From positions 1 through 64,000 of the forward strand of contig NZ_BSPX01000001.1 of the NCBI RefSeq assembly GCF_030161255.1: a stretch of 64,000 nucleotides of DNA. The letters are read 5' to 3'. The notes below the pieces were generated by a model. That model worked only from the letters and a program-made list of their open reading frames with translations, had not been told where the DNA came from and did not search any database. This document shows, piece by piece, positions 34,412 through 42,710 of the stretch (positions within the stretch are counted from its first letter, which is position 1; each line of letters opens with the position of its first letter). A program made the translations under genes and the position numbers. Source of the DNA: Zoogloea oryzae. GTDB lineage: Bacteria > Pseudomonadota > Gammaproteobacteria > Burkholderiales > Rhodocyclaceae.

Positions 34412-35255
34412 GGGCGGCCTCCAGGGCGAAGTGGTGCGGGGCGGGCGCAGCCGCTTCGGACTGCGTGGGGGACGGGCTGGCGGCCGGGCCGACGGCGCCG
34501 AAATCGGCCAGCCAGCTGGCAAGCCGGGAGCCTTCGGGGATCGCGCCGTTGGCGATGTCGAGCTGCTCGACGATGCGGCCACCCTCCATCACCGACACCC
34601 GGTGGCACAGTCGGCGGACCACTTCCATCTCGTGGCTGACGAGGAGGATCGTCACGCCGAACTGGCGGTTGGCGTCGGCCAGCACGTCGAGCAGATCCAG
34701 CGTGGTGCGCGGGTCGAGGGCCGAGGTGGGCTCGTCGGCCAGCAGCACATGGGGCTCGGGCGCCAGGGCGCGGGCGATGGCGACGCGCTGCTTCTGGCCG
34801 CCTGAGAGGCGACCGGGATACACATCCGCCTTGGCCGCCAGCCCGACGAAATCCAGGCAGGTGGCGACGCGCTTTTTGATGTGCGCCGGGCTGGCGCCGG
34901 CGATGCGCATGGGCAGTGCGACGTTCTCGGCGACGGTCTGGTTATGGAGCAGGTTGAAGTGCTGGAAGATCATTCCGATGCGGTGGCGGGCCTGGCGCAG
35001 GCCGGCGGCCGAGAGCCGAGTGAGGTTCTGGCCGTGGACGATCACCTCGCCGGCGTCGGGGCGCTCGAGGAGGTTGGCCAGGCGCAGGAGGGTCGATTTG
35101 CCGGCGCCCGAGAAGCCGATGATTCCGTGGATCTCGCCCTGGGGAACCACCAGATCGGTGGTGCGAACGCCGACCTCGCCGCCACCGGGGTCAGTGAAGC
35201 GGCGGGAGACGCCCTTGAGCGCGATGGCGGGCGTGGATGCTGGGGTAGCGGACAT
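34404..35255 (-). CDS. metN: methionine-type ABC transporter ATPase
   Basis: A 283-residue ABC ATPase with Walker A GFSGAGKST (about residues 47-55), signature LSGGQKQR (about 149), Walker B VLLADEPTSALDP and switch histidine LVSHEMEV. It is shorter than E. coli MetN (343). The C-terminal ACT-like methionine-sensing domain appears to be missing or reduced to a Pro/Ala-rich tail, so allosteric inhibition by methionine may be absent. ATG 35255 is the first reasonable start; its ribosome site is weak. The shared sulfur motif lies about 55 bases upstream. Confidence 0.9.
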   Translation of the reverse strand: MSATPASTPAIALKGVSRRFTDPGGGEVGVRTTDLVVPQGEIHGIIGFSGAGKSTLLRLANLLERPDAGEVIVHGQNLTRLSAAGLRQARHRIGMIFQHFNLLHNQTVAENVALPMRIAGASPAHIKKRVATCLDFVGLAAKADVYPGRLSGGQKQRVAIARALAPEPHVLLADEPTSALDPRTTLDLLDVLADANRQFGVTILLVSHEMEVVRRLCHRVSVMEGGRIVEQLDIANGAIPEGSRLASWLADFGAVGPAASPSPTQSEAAAPAPHHFALEAAHA

Positions 35256-35310
35256 GGTGCGGTGCAAAAGTGCTGGGAACGCAGCCACTTTATTCGCCGG
35301 GGTCTGGCAC

Positions 35311-35324
35311 CTGAACCAATTAAA
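35311..35324 (-). promoter_or_regulatory. shared sulfur-operon motif upstream of metNIQ
   Basis: Plus-strand CTGAACCAATTAAA reads TTTAATTGGTTCAG towards metN. It is nearly identical to 37193-37207 and related to 29409-29419. Confidence 0.5.
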
Positions 35325-35443
35325 TCTGCAGAGCTATGCAGATGATTCGTGCAGAGCTTTGCATGCCTGACGGCCGGGCGACGTGCGTCCACGGCGAGCG
35401 GCCCGGTGTCCTTGCGGACCCGGGCGCGGGCGGTTTGCGGTGG

Positions 35444-36112
35444 TCAGATGCCGGCGAGCTGGCGGGTGCGGTGGCGGAGTCTGGCGAGTGCGCTGTGGCG
35501 GCCCCGGCGCCTGATCGAGCTGTTGTCGATGCTGCCGAGCGGCAGGTCTTCGCAGGCGGCCTGAAGACGCTGGAGCAGGGCGAGGCCCTGGGGCCACGGG
35601 CCGTGGCCGGAATCCACGTTGATGTGGCCGGCTGGCCCGATATCCACGAGCTGGCTGCCCCAGCAGTCGGCCCAGTAGGCGGCGGACGACAGCCGCACCC
35701 ACGGGTCGTTGGTGCTGGCCACCACCAGGCTGGGGGCCGGCAGGGCGTGGCGGGGAATCCACTGGGCGAGGCTGTCCTGGTCGTGGTAGTCGGTTGCGTC
35801 CCGCAGGCCGGCGGGGGTGAAGCGGTCCGGATCGGCCGGGGCGACGAGCATGAGGCCGGCAACCCGGTCGGGGCGGTCGGCCGCCGCTACCACCGAGGCG
35901 AGACAGCCGAAGCTGTGGGCCACCACCCACACCGGCCCGGGCGAGCGGTCGATGGCATCCCGCACGGCGTTGGCCCAGCGGGCGAGGATCGGCCGCTCCC
36001 AGTCGATGTCGGCGACGCGGCGTGCGCCGGGCAGCTGCGCCTCGATCCAGCTCTGCCAGTGCGCCGGCCCGCTCCCCTGAAAGCCGGGCACGATGAGGGT
36101 GGTGTGGGGCAT
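35444..36112 (-). CDS. small alpha/beta hydrolase (RBBP9/YdeN type)
   Basis: A 222-residue serine hydrolase. The nucleophile elbow is AHSFG (about residue 67), the acid is probably in STNDPW (about 133) and the histidine in GHINVDSGHGPWP (about 163-175), the arrangement of RBBP9/YdeN proteins. It starts 12 bases after the second sulfate-binding gene and is probably co-transcribed with it. The substrate is unknown; a sulfate-starvation esterase would fit the context but is not shown. The C-terminal 25 residues are rich in arginine. Confidence 0.8.
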   Translation of the reverse strand: MPHTTLIVPGFQGSGPAHWQSWIEAQLPGARRVADIDWERPILARWANAVRDAIDRSPGPVWVVAHSFGCLASVVAAADRPDRVAGLMLVAPADPDRFTPAGLRDATDYHDQDSLAQWIPRHALPAPSLVVASTNDPWVRLSSAAYWADCWGSQLVDIGPAGHINVDSGHGPWPQGLALLQRLQAACEDLPLGSIDNSSIRRRGRHSALARLRHRTRQLAGI

Positions 36113-36123
36113 GGCGTGTGGCC

Positions 36124-37131
36124 TCAGCGGACGGTGGTGATCTGGTCGAAGATGCCGCCGTCGGCGAAGTGGAGCTGCTGGGCCTTCGTCCAGCCGCCAA
36201 AGGTGTCGTCGATGGTGAACAGCTTGACCGGGGCAAACTGCTTTGCGTACTTCGCGGCGATCTTCGGGTCGCGGGGGCGGTAGTAGTTGTCGCCGGCGAG
36301 GGTCTGGCCTTCGGGGGAGTACAGGTATTCGAGATAGGCCGTGGCGAGCTTGCGGGTGCCGCGCTTGTCCACCACCTTGTCCACGATGCTCACGGGCGGT
36401 TCGGCGAGGATGGAGATGGACGGGGTGACGAGGTCGAACTTGTCTGGGCCGAGCTCCTTGATGGCCAGGTAGGCTTCGTTCTCCCAGGCGATCAGCACGT
36501 CGCCGATGCCGCGCTCCACAAAGGTGGTGGTGGAGCCCCGGGCGCCGGAATCGAGCACCTTGACGTTGGCGTAGATCTTCTTCACGAAGTCCTTCGCGCT
36601 GGCGTCGGTGCCGCCGGGCTGCTTGAGGGCGTAGCCCCAGGCGGCGAGGTAGTTCCAGCGGGCACCGCCGGAGGTCTTGGGGTTGGGGGTGACCACCGCG
36701 ACGCCTGGCTTGGCGAGGTCGTTCCAGTCGCGGATCTGCTTCGGGTTGCCCTTGCGCACCAGGAAGACGATGGTCGAGGTGTAGGGGGAGGCGTTGTGGG
36801 GGAGGCGCTTCTGCCAGTCGGCGGGGATCAGCTTGGCCTTGTCGGCGAGGGCGTCCACGTCGTAGGCGAGGGCCAGGGTGACCACGTCGGCTTCGAGGCC
36901 GTCGATCACGGAGCGGGCCTGCTTGCCCGAGCCGCCGTGGGATTGCTTGACGGTGACCGTCTCGTTGGTCTTGTTCTTCCAGTATTTCGCGAAGGCCGCG
37001 TTGAAGTCCTGGTAGAGCTCGCGGGTCGGGTCGTAGGAGACGTTGAGCAGGGTCTGCTGGGCCAGGGCCGGGGCGGCGAGGCCGAGGGCGAGGAGGCCGG
37101 CAAAAAGGCGGCGCTTGAAGTGTCGGGGCAT
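36124..37131 (-). CDS. second periplasmic sulfate-binding protein
   Basis: A 335-residue Sbp/CysP-family protein with a signal peptide ending at APALAQQ (about residue 25). It has the same hallmarks as the operon Sbp: LLNVSYDPTRELY, QSHGGSGKQ, NPKTSGGARWNY, GDVLIAWENEA. No permease or ATPase is adjacent, so it probably feeds the CysTWA transporter encoded at 15.3-18.2 kb or another one. AAGGA lies 7 bases before the ATG. The shared sulfur motif lies about 65 bases upstream, consistent with induction by sulfur limitation. Confidence 0.9.
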   Translation of the reverse strand: MPRHFKRRLFAGLLALGLAAPALAQQTLLNVSYDPTRELYQDFNAAFAKYWKNKTNETVTVKQSHGGSGKQARSVIDGLEADVVTLALAYDVDALADKAKLIPADWQKRLPHNASPYTSTIVFLVRKGNPKQIRDWNDLAKPGVAVVTPNPKTSGGARWNYLAAWGYALKQPGGTDASAKDFVKKIYANVKVLDSGARGSTTTFVERGIGDVLIAWENEAYLAIKELGPDKFDLVTPSISILAEPPVSIVDKVVDKRGTRKLATAYLEYLYSPEGQTLAGDNYYRPRDPKIAAKYAKQFAPVKLFTIDDTFGGWTKAQQLHFADGGIFDQITTVR

Positions 37132-37192
37132 GGTGATTTCCTTCTGGTTCTCGTGAATGGATGTGCCAAGTCTAGGGACGAGTCAGCGCTGG

Positions 37193-37207
37193 CCGAACCA
37201 ATTAAAA
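37193..37207 (-). promoter_or_regulatory. shared sulfur-operon motif upstream of the second sbp
   Basis: Plus-strand CCGAACCAATTAAAA reads TTTTAATTGGTTCGG towards the gene. This is the best-conserved copy with 35311-35324 (GAACCAATTAAA identical). Confidence 0.5.
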
Positions 37208-37267
37208 GGAAGAAGCTAATCACCGGGATGGGATTGGGATTGGACGCGCCAATGGGCCGGCCCAAAT

Positions 37268-37291
37268 GAAAACCCCCGGCGGGGCCGGGGG
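37268..37291 (-). terminator. intrinsic terminator after the DUF1841 gene
   Basis: CCCCCGGC (37273-37280) pairs with GCCGGGGG (37284-37291); on the minus strand TTTTC follows. It lies 24 bases after the stop of the gene ending at 37315. Confidence 0.8.
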
Positions 37292-37314
37292 CGGATAGGG
37301 TGCTGCGGCTTGGC

Positions 37315-37743
37315 TTAGCTGCCGGCGCGCTTCCACACGCATTCGACGTAGGCCTTGCCGTCGAGGGGCGCCTTGTCGCGCTGGGCGCGCCAGATGGTTT
37401 CGCCAAGGCATTCGAGCACGTCGTGGAGCGCCGCGTGGCGATCGCCGTGGCGGGCCTGGGCGTGCTCGAAGGCTTCGCGGATGCCGGGGGGCTGGTTGAT
37501 CGAGAGCTGTTCCTCGATCGCCAGATGCAGCGACAGGTGCAGGAAGGGGTTGATCTGGCCGTCGTCGGGGCTGAAATCCTTCTGCACGCCGTCCGGGTCG
37601 TTGATGAGCCCGTGGTACTCGGGGTGATGAGCGACGAGGTCGGCGGCGATGATCTCGAGCTGGGTCAGGACTTCGCGGTTCTGGTGCTTGCGCCAGGAAT
37701 CGACGAAGAACTGGCGGGCCTGGTCACGGGAAGGATCGAACAT
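37315..37743 (-). CDS. DUF1841 family protein
   Basis: A 142-residue soluble helical protein (MFDPSRDQARQFF...) of the DUF1841 family, which is usual next to nth in beta- and gammaproteobacteria. It has PFLHLSLHLAIEEQLSINQP and several conserved histidines (YHG, HLSLH, HGDRH). The ATG 37743 directly follows a G/T-rich repeat tract and no ribosome site is visible. Its function is unknown. Confidence 0.82.
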   Translation of the reverse strand: MFDPSRDQARQFFVDSWRKHQNREVLTQLEIIAADLVAHHPEYHGLINDPDGVQKDFSPDDGQINPFLHLSLHLAIEEQLSINQPPGIREAFEHAQARHGDRHAALHDVLECLGETIWRAQRDKAPLDGKAYVECVWKRAGS

Positions 37744-37921
37744 GGTTTTTGGGGAGTGGGTATTGGGTATTGGGTATTGGATATTGGGGAGTGGGTAATG
37801 GGGAGTGGGTAATGGGGAGTGGGTAATGGGGAGTGGGGAGTGGGGCGCTGGAGCCGGGGAAGTGGCTGCGTCCCACTTCCTATTTCCCATTACCCATTAC
37901 CCATTTTCCACCTCCCAGTCC
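37744..37921. repeat. simple GGGTAATGGGGAGT-type repeats with an inverted copy
   Basis: GGGTATTGGG and GGGAGTGGGTAATGG units repeat between 37750 and 37845; CCCATTACCCATTACCCATT appears inverted at 37887-37906. Thus a strong hairpin or G-rich structure can form between nth and DUF1841. No gene is present. Confidence 0.75.
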
Positions 37922-38557
37922 CTACTTCCCTTTATAGAGGCATAGATCGCGGATGATGCACTCGTCGCACTTGGGCTTGCGGGCGACGCACACGTAGCGG
38001 CCGTGGAGGATGAGCCAGTGGTGGGCGTCGCGCAGGTATTCCTTGGGGATGCGGCGCAGCAGGCGCTTTTCCACCTCCAGCACGTCCTTGCCGGGGGCGA
38101 GGCCGGTGCGGTTGGCGAGGCGGAAGATGTGGGTGTCCACGGCCATCGTCGGCTCGCCGAAGATGGTGTTGAGCACCACGTTGGCGGTCTTGCGGCCGAC
38201 GCCGGGCAGGGCTTCGAGGGCTTCGCGATCGTTGGGCACCTCGCCGCCGTGACGCTCGACGAGCAGGCGGGAGAGCTGCGCGGTGTTCTTGGCCTTGTTG
38301 CGGAACAGGCCGATGGTCTTGATGTATTCGGCGATGCCGTTCTCGCCCAGATCCGCCATCGCCTCGGGCGTGGGGGCCGCCGCGAAGAGCTTGCGGGTGG
38401 CGATGTTCACGCCCTTGTCGGTGGCCTGGGCCGACAGCACCACGGCCACCAGCAGCTGGAAGGGCGAGGCGTATTCGAGTTCGGTGGTCGGGTTGGGGTT
38501 GGCGTCGCGCAGCCGGCGGAAGGCTTCGGCGACCGCCGCGAGGCGCATGTCGGCCAT
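37922..38557 (-). CDS. nth: endonuclease III
   Basis: A 211-residue base-excision DNA glycosylase/AP lyase for oxidised pyrimidines. The helix-hairpin-helix LPGVGRKTA contains the catalytic lysine (about residue 121), VDTHIFR holds the catalytic aspartate (about 139), and the 4Fe-4S cluster motif C-X6-C-X2-C-X5-C ends the protein (CVARKPKCDECIIRDLC). Length equals the E. coli enzyme (211). It follows rnfE after 7 bases, the classical rnf-nth arrangement. Confidence 0.97.
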   Translation of the reverse strand: MADMRLAAVAEAFRRLRDANPNPTTELEYASPFQLLVAVVLSAQATDKGVNIATRKLFAAAPTPEAMADLGENGIAEYIKTIGLFRNKAKNTAQLSRLLVERHGGEVPNDREALEALPGVGRKTANVVLNTIFGEPTMAVDTHIFRLANRTGLAPGKDVLEVEKRLLRRIPKEYLRDAHHWLILHGRYVCVARKPKCDECIIRDLCLYKGK

Positions 38558-38564
38558 GGCGTGG

Positions 38565-39245
38565 TCAGGCCTCGGCGGCCTTGGCCGCGAGGGCGGCGGC
38601 GTGGGCGCGGGCCAGCTTGCGGGCTTCGATCCAGTTGCGGCCAGCGATCAGGCAGCCCAGTGCGATAAAGGCGCCCGGCGGCAGGATGGCGACCAGGAAG
38701 CCCGGGTAGTCGTCGCCGAACAGGACGATGGGCTGCATGCCGGGGAAGATCATGTCGATGCCGGAGAGCAGGGTGCCGCTGCCGACCACCTCACGCATGG
38801 CGCCCAGCACGGCCAGCACGAGGGTGAGGCCGATGCCCATCGCGATGCCGTCCACCGTCGAGCCGCCGGGTTCGTTCTTGGCGGCGAAGGCCTCGACCCG
38901 GGCGAGCACGATGCAGTTGGTGACGATCAGCGGGATGAAGATGCCGAGCACCAGGTAGAGCTCGTGGAGGTAGGCGTTGAAGGCCAGATCGACCACCGTG
39001 ACGAGCGCCGCGATGATCAGGATGAACACCGGGATGCGGATTTCGTAGGGGATGAAATTGCGCAGTGCGGCGATGACCAGGTTGGACATGGCCATCACCA
39101 CGATGGTCGCGAGGCCCAGGCTGACCGCATTGACGATGTTGGTGCTGATCGCGAGGATCGGGCACAGACCGAGGATCTGGACGACGCCGGTGTTCTGCTT
39201 CCAGACGCCGTTCCAGGCGATGTCTTTATAGGCTTGGAGGTCCAT
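38565..39245 (-). CDS. rnfE: Rnf electron transport complex subunit E
   Basis: A 226-residue integral membrane subunit of the Rnf/Rsx complex with six hydrophobic spans. It has the characteristic LGLCPILAISTNIVNA and LIVTNCIVLARVEAFA (cysteines on opposite sides, ligands of the membrane-embedded iron centre shared with RnfA). The C-terminus is Ala/Lys-rich. It sits between rnfG (12 bases) and nth (7 bases). Confidence 0.95.
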   Translation of the reverse strand: MDLQAYKDIAWNGVWKQNTGVVQILGLCPILAISTNIVNAVSLGLATIVVMAMSNLVIAALRNFIPYEIRIPVFILIIAALVTVVDLAFNAYLHELYLVLGIFIPLIVTNCIVLARVEAFAAKNEPGGSTVDGIAMGIGLTLVLAVLGAMREVVGSGTLLSGIDMIFPGMQPIVLFGDDYPGFLVAILPPGAFIALGCLIAGRNWIEARKLARAHAAALAAKAAEA

Positions 39246-39257
39246 GGCGGGGCTCCG

Positions 39258-39923
39258 TCAGGGGTTGCCGGCAAACTTCTCGCCGTTCTGCGCGGCGAAA
39301 AGGCGGTCGTGGTTGTCGGCGGCAAAGCGGGCGGCGCGGGCCACCGCGTTGGTCACCGCGCGGGCGCTGATGGTGGCGCCGGTGTGGTAGGCGATCTGTC
39401 CGCCGTCCTTCTTCACCTTGCAGCCGGGCAGGTCGGCGGCCTTGATGTCGGCGAACTGGGCGATCCAGGGCGAGGCCTTGTTCTTGTCCTTCTTGGGGTC
39501 GATGTAATCGCCGAGGCCCGGGGTTTCACGATGGGTGACGGCACGGACGCCGGAGACGCTGCCATCGGCGCGCACGGCGACGATCAGGTCGATGCGGCCG
39601 CTGTAGCCGTCGGGCGCGACGGTTTCGAGGAGCAGCCCGGCGGGCGCGCCGGCCTTGCGGGCACGGTAGATGCGGCCGCCTTCGTCGAGACCCAGCGCGG
39701 GCGTGGGGCCGAGGGCGACGAAGTCGTCGAGCAGCACGTTGTCGAAGCTGCTGGCGGGCAGGACTTCGGAGATGAGCTTCATCTTCTCGTCTGCCGCGGC
39801 GGCGTCGATCTGGACTTTGGTGGCGCCGTAGGTGAAGGCCATCAGGGCGGTGAACACCACGGTGAAGGCCACCATGATGGTGCCGGTGCGGGCGGACAGC
39901 CGGAGGGCGGTGGTCTCGCTCAT
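39258..39923 (-). CDS. rnfG: Rnf electron transport complex subunit G
   Basis: A 221-residue subunit with one N-terminal membrane helix (about residues 13-33). A periplasmic FMN-binding domain follows. The covalent FMN site is the threonine motif in YHTGATISARAVTNAV (about residue 180). It passes electrons between RnfD and the other subunits. It lies one base after rnfD. Confidence 0.94.
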   Translation of the reverse strand: MSETTALRLSARTGTIMVAFTVVFTALMAFTYGATKVQIDAAAADEKMKLISEVLPASSFDNVLLDDFVALGPTPALGLDEGGRIYRARKAGAPAGLLLETVAPDGYSGRIDLIVAVRADGSVSGVRAVTHRETPGLGDYIDPKKDKNKASPWIAQFADIKAADLPGCKVKKDGGQIAYHTGATISARAVTNAVARAARFAADNHDRLFAAQNGEKFAGNP

Positions 39924-39924
39924 G

Positions 39925-40947
39925 TCAGTCTTTCTTGTGGCCGAACACCGGCGCCTGAGTCTTCATGTCGATGATCGGCACGAGGATGTTCATCAGCAGG
40001 GTGGCGAAGGCGACGCCGTCCGGATAGGCGCCGAAGGCACGGATCACGAAGGTGAGCACCGCCGCGCCGGCCGCGAACAGCAGCTTGCCGCGGGCGGTGG
40101 TGGCGCCGGAGACCGGATCGGTCAGGATGAAGAAGGCGCCGATCATCGCGCCGCCAGAGGCCAGGTGGAACAGCGGCGAGGCGAAGCCGTCGGGATGGAG
40201 GCCCCACATCATGCCGGACACGACGAACAGCGCACCGCAGAAGGCCGCCGGGATGTGCCACGTGATGATGCGCTGCTGGATCAGCCACAGGCCGCCGACG
40301 AGGTAGCCAAAGGCCACCCATTCGCCGCCCTTGCCACCCATCATGCCGAAGGCCGGACCATCCTGGAGCTGGCTGGCGCGCAGGCCGTGGAATGGGGAAT
40401 CTGGGTTGGTGGCGCCGCGCAGGGCGGTGCGCAGGGCGTCGAGGGGTGTGGCGCCGGTGATGGCGTCCACATCGCGCAGGCCTCCGAAGATCAGCTTGAG
40501 CTGGGTGCCGAAATCCAACTGGCCGGCGGCGGGCCACTGGGACATCAGCGCCGGGTAGGCGACGATCATCAGGCAGAAGGCCGCCATGGCCGGGTTGAAG
40601 GGGTTCTGGCCGAGGCCGCCATACAGCTGCTTGACCACCACCACCGCCAGCAGGGTGCCGGTGACGGTGAGCCACCAGGGCACGATGGGCGGAAAGGTGA
40701 GGGCGATCAGCCAGGCGGTGACGATGGCGGAGAGGTCGGTGAGGAACAGCGCTTTGGGCTTGCCGCGGATGGCGAGCATGGCGGCCTCGCCGGCCAGGGC
40801 TGCGGCGGAGGCGATGGCGAGCTGAACCAGGATGCCGGCGCCAAAGAACCAGACATAGGCGGCGATGCCCGGAACGAGGGCCAGCAGCACCTTGAGCATG
40901 ACCTGCTGGACGCTGGCGGATTTGCGGACGAAGGGGGAATTGATCAT
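39925..40947 (-). CDS. rnfD: Rnf electron transport complex subunit D
   Basis: A 340-residue membrane subunit with about nine hydrophobic spans and a covalent FMN motif, DAITGATPLDALR (about residues 161-173). It couples electron flow to ion movement with RnfC and RnfG. The length fits the family (about 350). It starts 21 bases after rnfC. Confidence 0.95.
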   Translation of the reverse strand: MINSPFVRKSASVQQVMLKVLLALVPGIAAYVWFFGAGILVQLAIASAAALAGEAAMLAIRGKPKALFLTDLSAIVTAWLIALTFPPIVPWWLTVTGTLLAVVVVKQLYGGLGQNPFNPAMAAFCLMIVAYPALMSQWPAAGQLDFGTQLKLIFGGLRDVDAITGATPLDALRTALRGATNPDSPFHGLRASQLQDGPAFGMMGGKGGEWVAFGYLVGGLWLIQQRIITWHIPAAFCGALFVVSGMMWGLHPDGFASPLFHLASGGAMIGAFFILTDPVSGATTARGKLLFAAGAAVLTFVIRAFGAYPDGVAFATLLMNILVPIIDMKTQAPVFGHKKD

Positions 40948-40968
40948 CAGAGTGTGCGCGAAAGGGGC

Positions 40969-42669
40969 TCAGGCGCCGGCAGCGGGCGGCGCGTTGGTGG
41001 GCTTGTCGGCCCCGGCGGCTTCGCGGCGTGCGTCGATGGCGGCCATCTCGGCCTGGATCTCGGGGGCGGCGACCTCGGTGTTCTTGGGGGCGGCCTGGGC
41101 CTTTTGTTGGCGGGCCTTTTCCATCGCGGCTTCGATCAATGCGAGCTTGGCCGGGTCGACGGAGGGCTTGGGCTTGGCCGGCGCGGCAGCCGCGTCGGTG
41201 GCCGGGGCGGCGCCTTCGGCGGCGACCTTCTCGCGGGTGGCTGCAGCCTTGGCGGCGAGCTTCTCGGCCTTTTCCTGTTTCTCGCGTTCCTGGCGGTAAT
41301 TCTTGAACTCGAAGCGGTCGCGGGCGGCGTCGGCGGCTTCCTTCTCCCGTTCGCGGGCCCAGATCTCGCTCTTGGAGAAGCGGAAGTAATCCACCAGCGG
41401 GATGTGGGACGGGCACACGAAGCTGCAGCAGCCGCACTCGATGCAGTCGAAGAGGTGGTATTCCTGCGCCTTGCCGAAGTTCTTGGCGCGGGAGAACCAG
41501 TACATCTCGAAGGGCGCCAGATCGGCCGGGCAGGCCTTGGCGCACTCGCCACAGCGGATGCACGGCATCTCGGGCGCCGGGGCCGGGAACAGCGCCGGGC
41601 TGCCCACCAGGATGCAGTTGGTGGCCTTGACCACGGGCACGTCGAAGCGCGGCAGGCGCACGCCCATCATCGGGCCGCCCATGATGTAGCGGTCGGTGTC
41701 GGCGCGGGGGCCGGCGAGGCGGACCACGTGGTCCATCGGCGTGCCGATCAGCACGTCGTAGTTGCGCGGGGCATTGACGTTGCCGGCGACGGTGACGACG
41801 CGGGAGATCAGCGGCCGGCCGAACTCGAGGGCTTCGTGGATGCTGAACGCGGTACCCACGTTGAAGCACTGCACGCCGAAATCGGTGGAGCGCCGGCCGT
41901 GGGGGACTTCGATGCCGGTGAGCACGCGGATGAGCTGCTTGGCGCCGCCCGCGGGATAGCGGGTGGGGATGGCGACGGCCTCGATGCCGGTCTCGCCGCT
42001 GGCGGCGATGGCAGCCTGCACGGCGGCGACGGCTTCGGGCTTGTTGTCCTCGATGCCGATCAGAACTTCCTCGGCCTGCAGCATGTGGCGCATGGCGATG
42101 ATGCCCTTGAGCATCTCGGGGGCGCGCTCGCGCATCAGCAGGTCGTCGCAGGTGATGAAGGGTTCGCACTCGGCGCCGTTGATGACCAGCGTCTTGAGGC
42201 GGCCCTCCTTGCCCGGCTTGAGCTTGGCGTAGCTGGGGAACACCGCGCCGCCCAGGCCGACGACGCCGGCGTCGCGCAGGTAGTCGCGCACTTCGTCGGG
42301 CGCGGCGCTACGGAAGTTGATGGTGTCGAGCTGGCCCCAGGCGTCGTCCCCGTCGGGTTCGATGATCACCGACAAGGCTTCGAGGCCGGAGGTGTGGGGC
42401 ATCAGTGCCGGCGCCACGTCGCGGACGATGCCGGAGGTGGAGGCATGCACCGCGGACGACAGGTTGCCGTCGGCGCCGCCGATGCGCTGGCCCTTGAAGA
42501 CCTTGTCGCCGGGGGCCACGAGGGGCCGCGGGTGACCGCCCACCGCCTGGTGGAGTGGGATGACCAGACGATCCGGCAGCGGCACCTGCCCGATGGGCGC
42601 GGTGGTCGATTCGGTCTTGTTGGTCTGCGGCTTCACGCCGCCGTGGAACTTGAAGAGTTTGCGCAGCAT
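40969..42669 (-). CDS. rnfC: Rnf electron transport complex subunit C
   Basis: A 566-residue peripheral subunit that accepts electrons from NADH. The N-terminal part (HQAVGGHPRPLV) and nucleotide-binding Rossmann region (about 130-300) are typical. Two 4Fe-4S clusters are in CIRCGECAKACP (about 368-379) and CIECGCCSFVCP (about 407-418). The last ~110 residues are Ala/Lys/Glu-rich and probably coiled, as in longer RnfC proteins. It is followed by rnfD. Confidence 0.95.
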   Translation of the reverse strand: MLRKLFKFHGGVKPQTNKTESTTAPIGQVPLPDRLVIPLHQAVGGHPRPLVAPGDKVFKGQRIGGADGNLSSAVHASTSGIVRDVAPALMPHTSGLEALSVIIEPDGDDAWGQLDTINFRSAAPDEVRDYLRDAGVVGLGGAVFPSYAKLKPGKEGRLKTLVINGAECEPFITCDDLLMRERAPEMLKGIIAMRHMLQAEEVLIGIEDNKPEAVAAVQAAIAASGETGIEAVAIPTRYPAGGAKQLIRVLTGIEVPHGRRSTDFGVQCFNVGTAFSIHEALEFGRPLISRVVTVAGNVNAPRNYDVLIGTPMDHVVRLAGPRADTDRYIMGGPMMGVRLPRFDVPVVKATNCILVGSPALFPAPAPEMPCIRCGECAKACPADLAPFEMYWFSRAKNFGKAQEYHLFDCIECGCCSFVCPSHIPLVDYFRFSKSEIWAREREKEAADAARDRFEFKNYRQEREKQEKAEKLAAKAAATREKVAAEGAAPATDAAAAPAKPKPSVDPAKLALIEAAMEKARQQKAQAAPKNTEVAAPEIQAEMAAIDARREAAGADKPTNAPPAAGA

Positions 42670-42710
42670 GTCAGGCCTCGCCGGGGCAGGCGCGTGCGGA
42701 ATGGTTCATG

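Noticed and set aside
37744..37921. Possible CRISPR array
   Set aside because: Units are short, contiguous and without unique spacers; no cas genes nearby.
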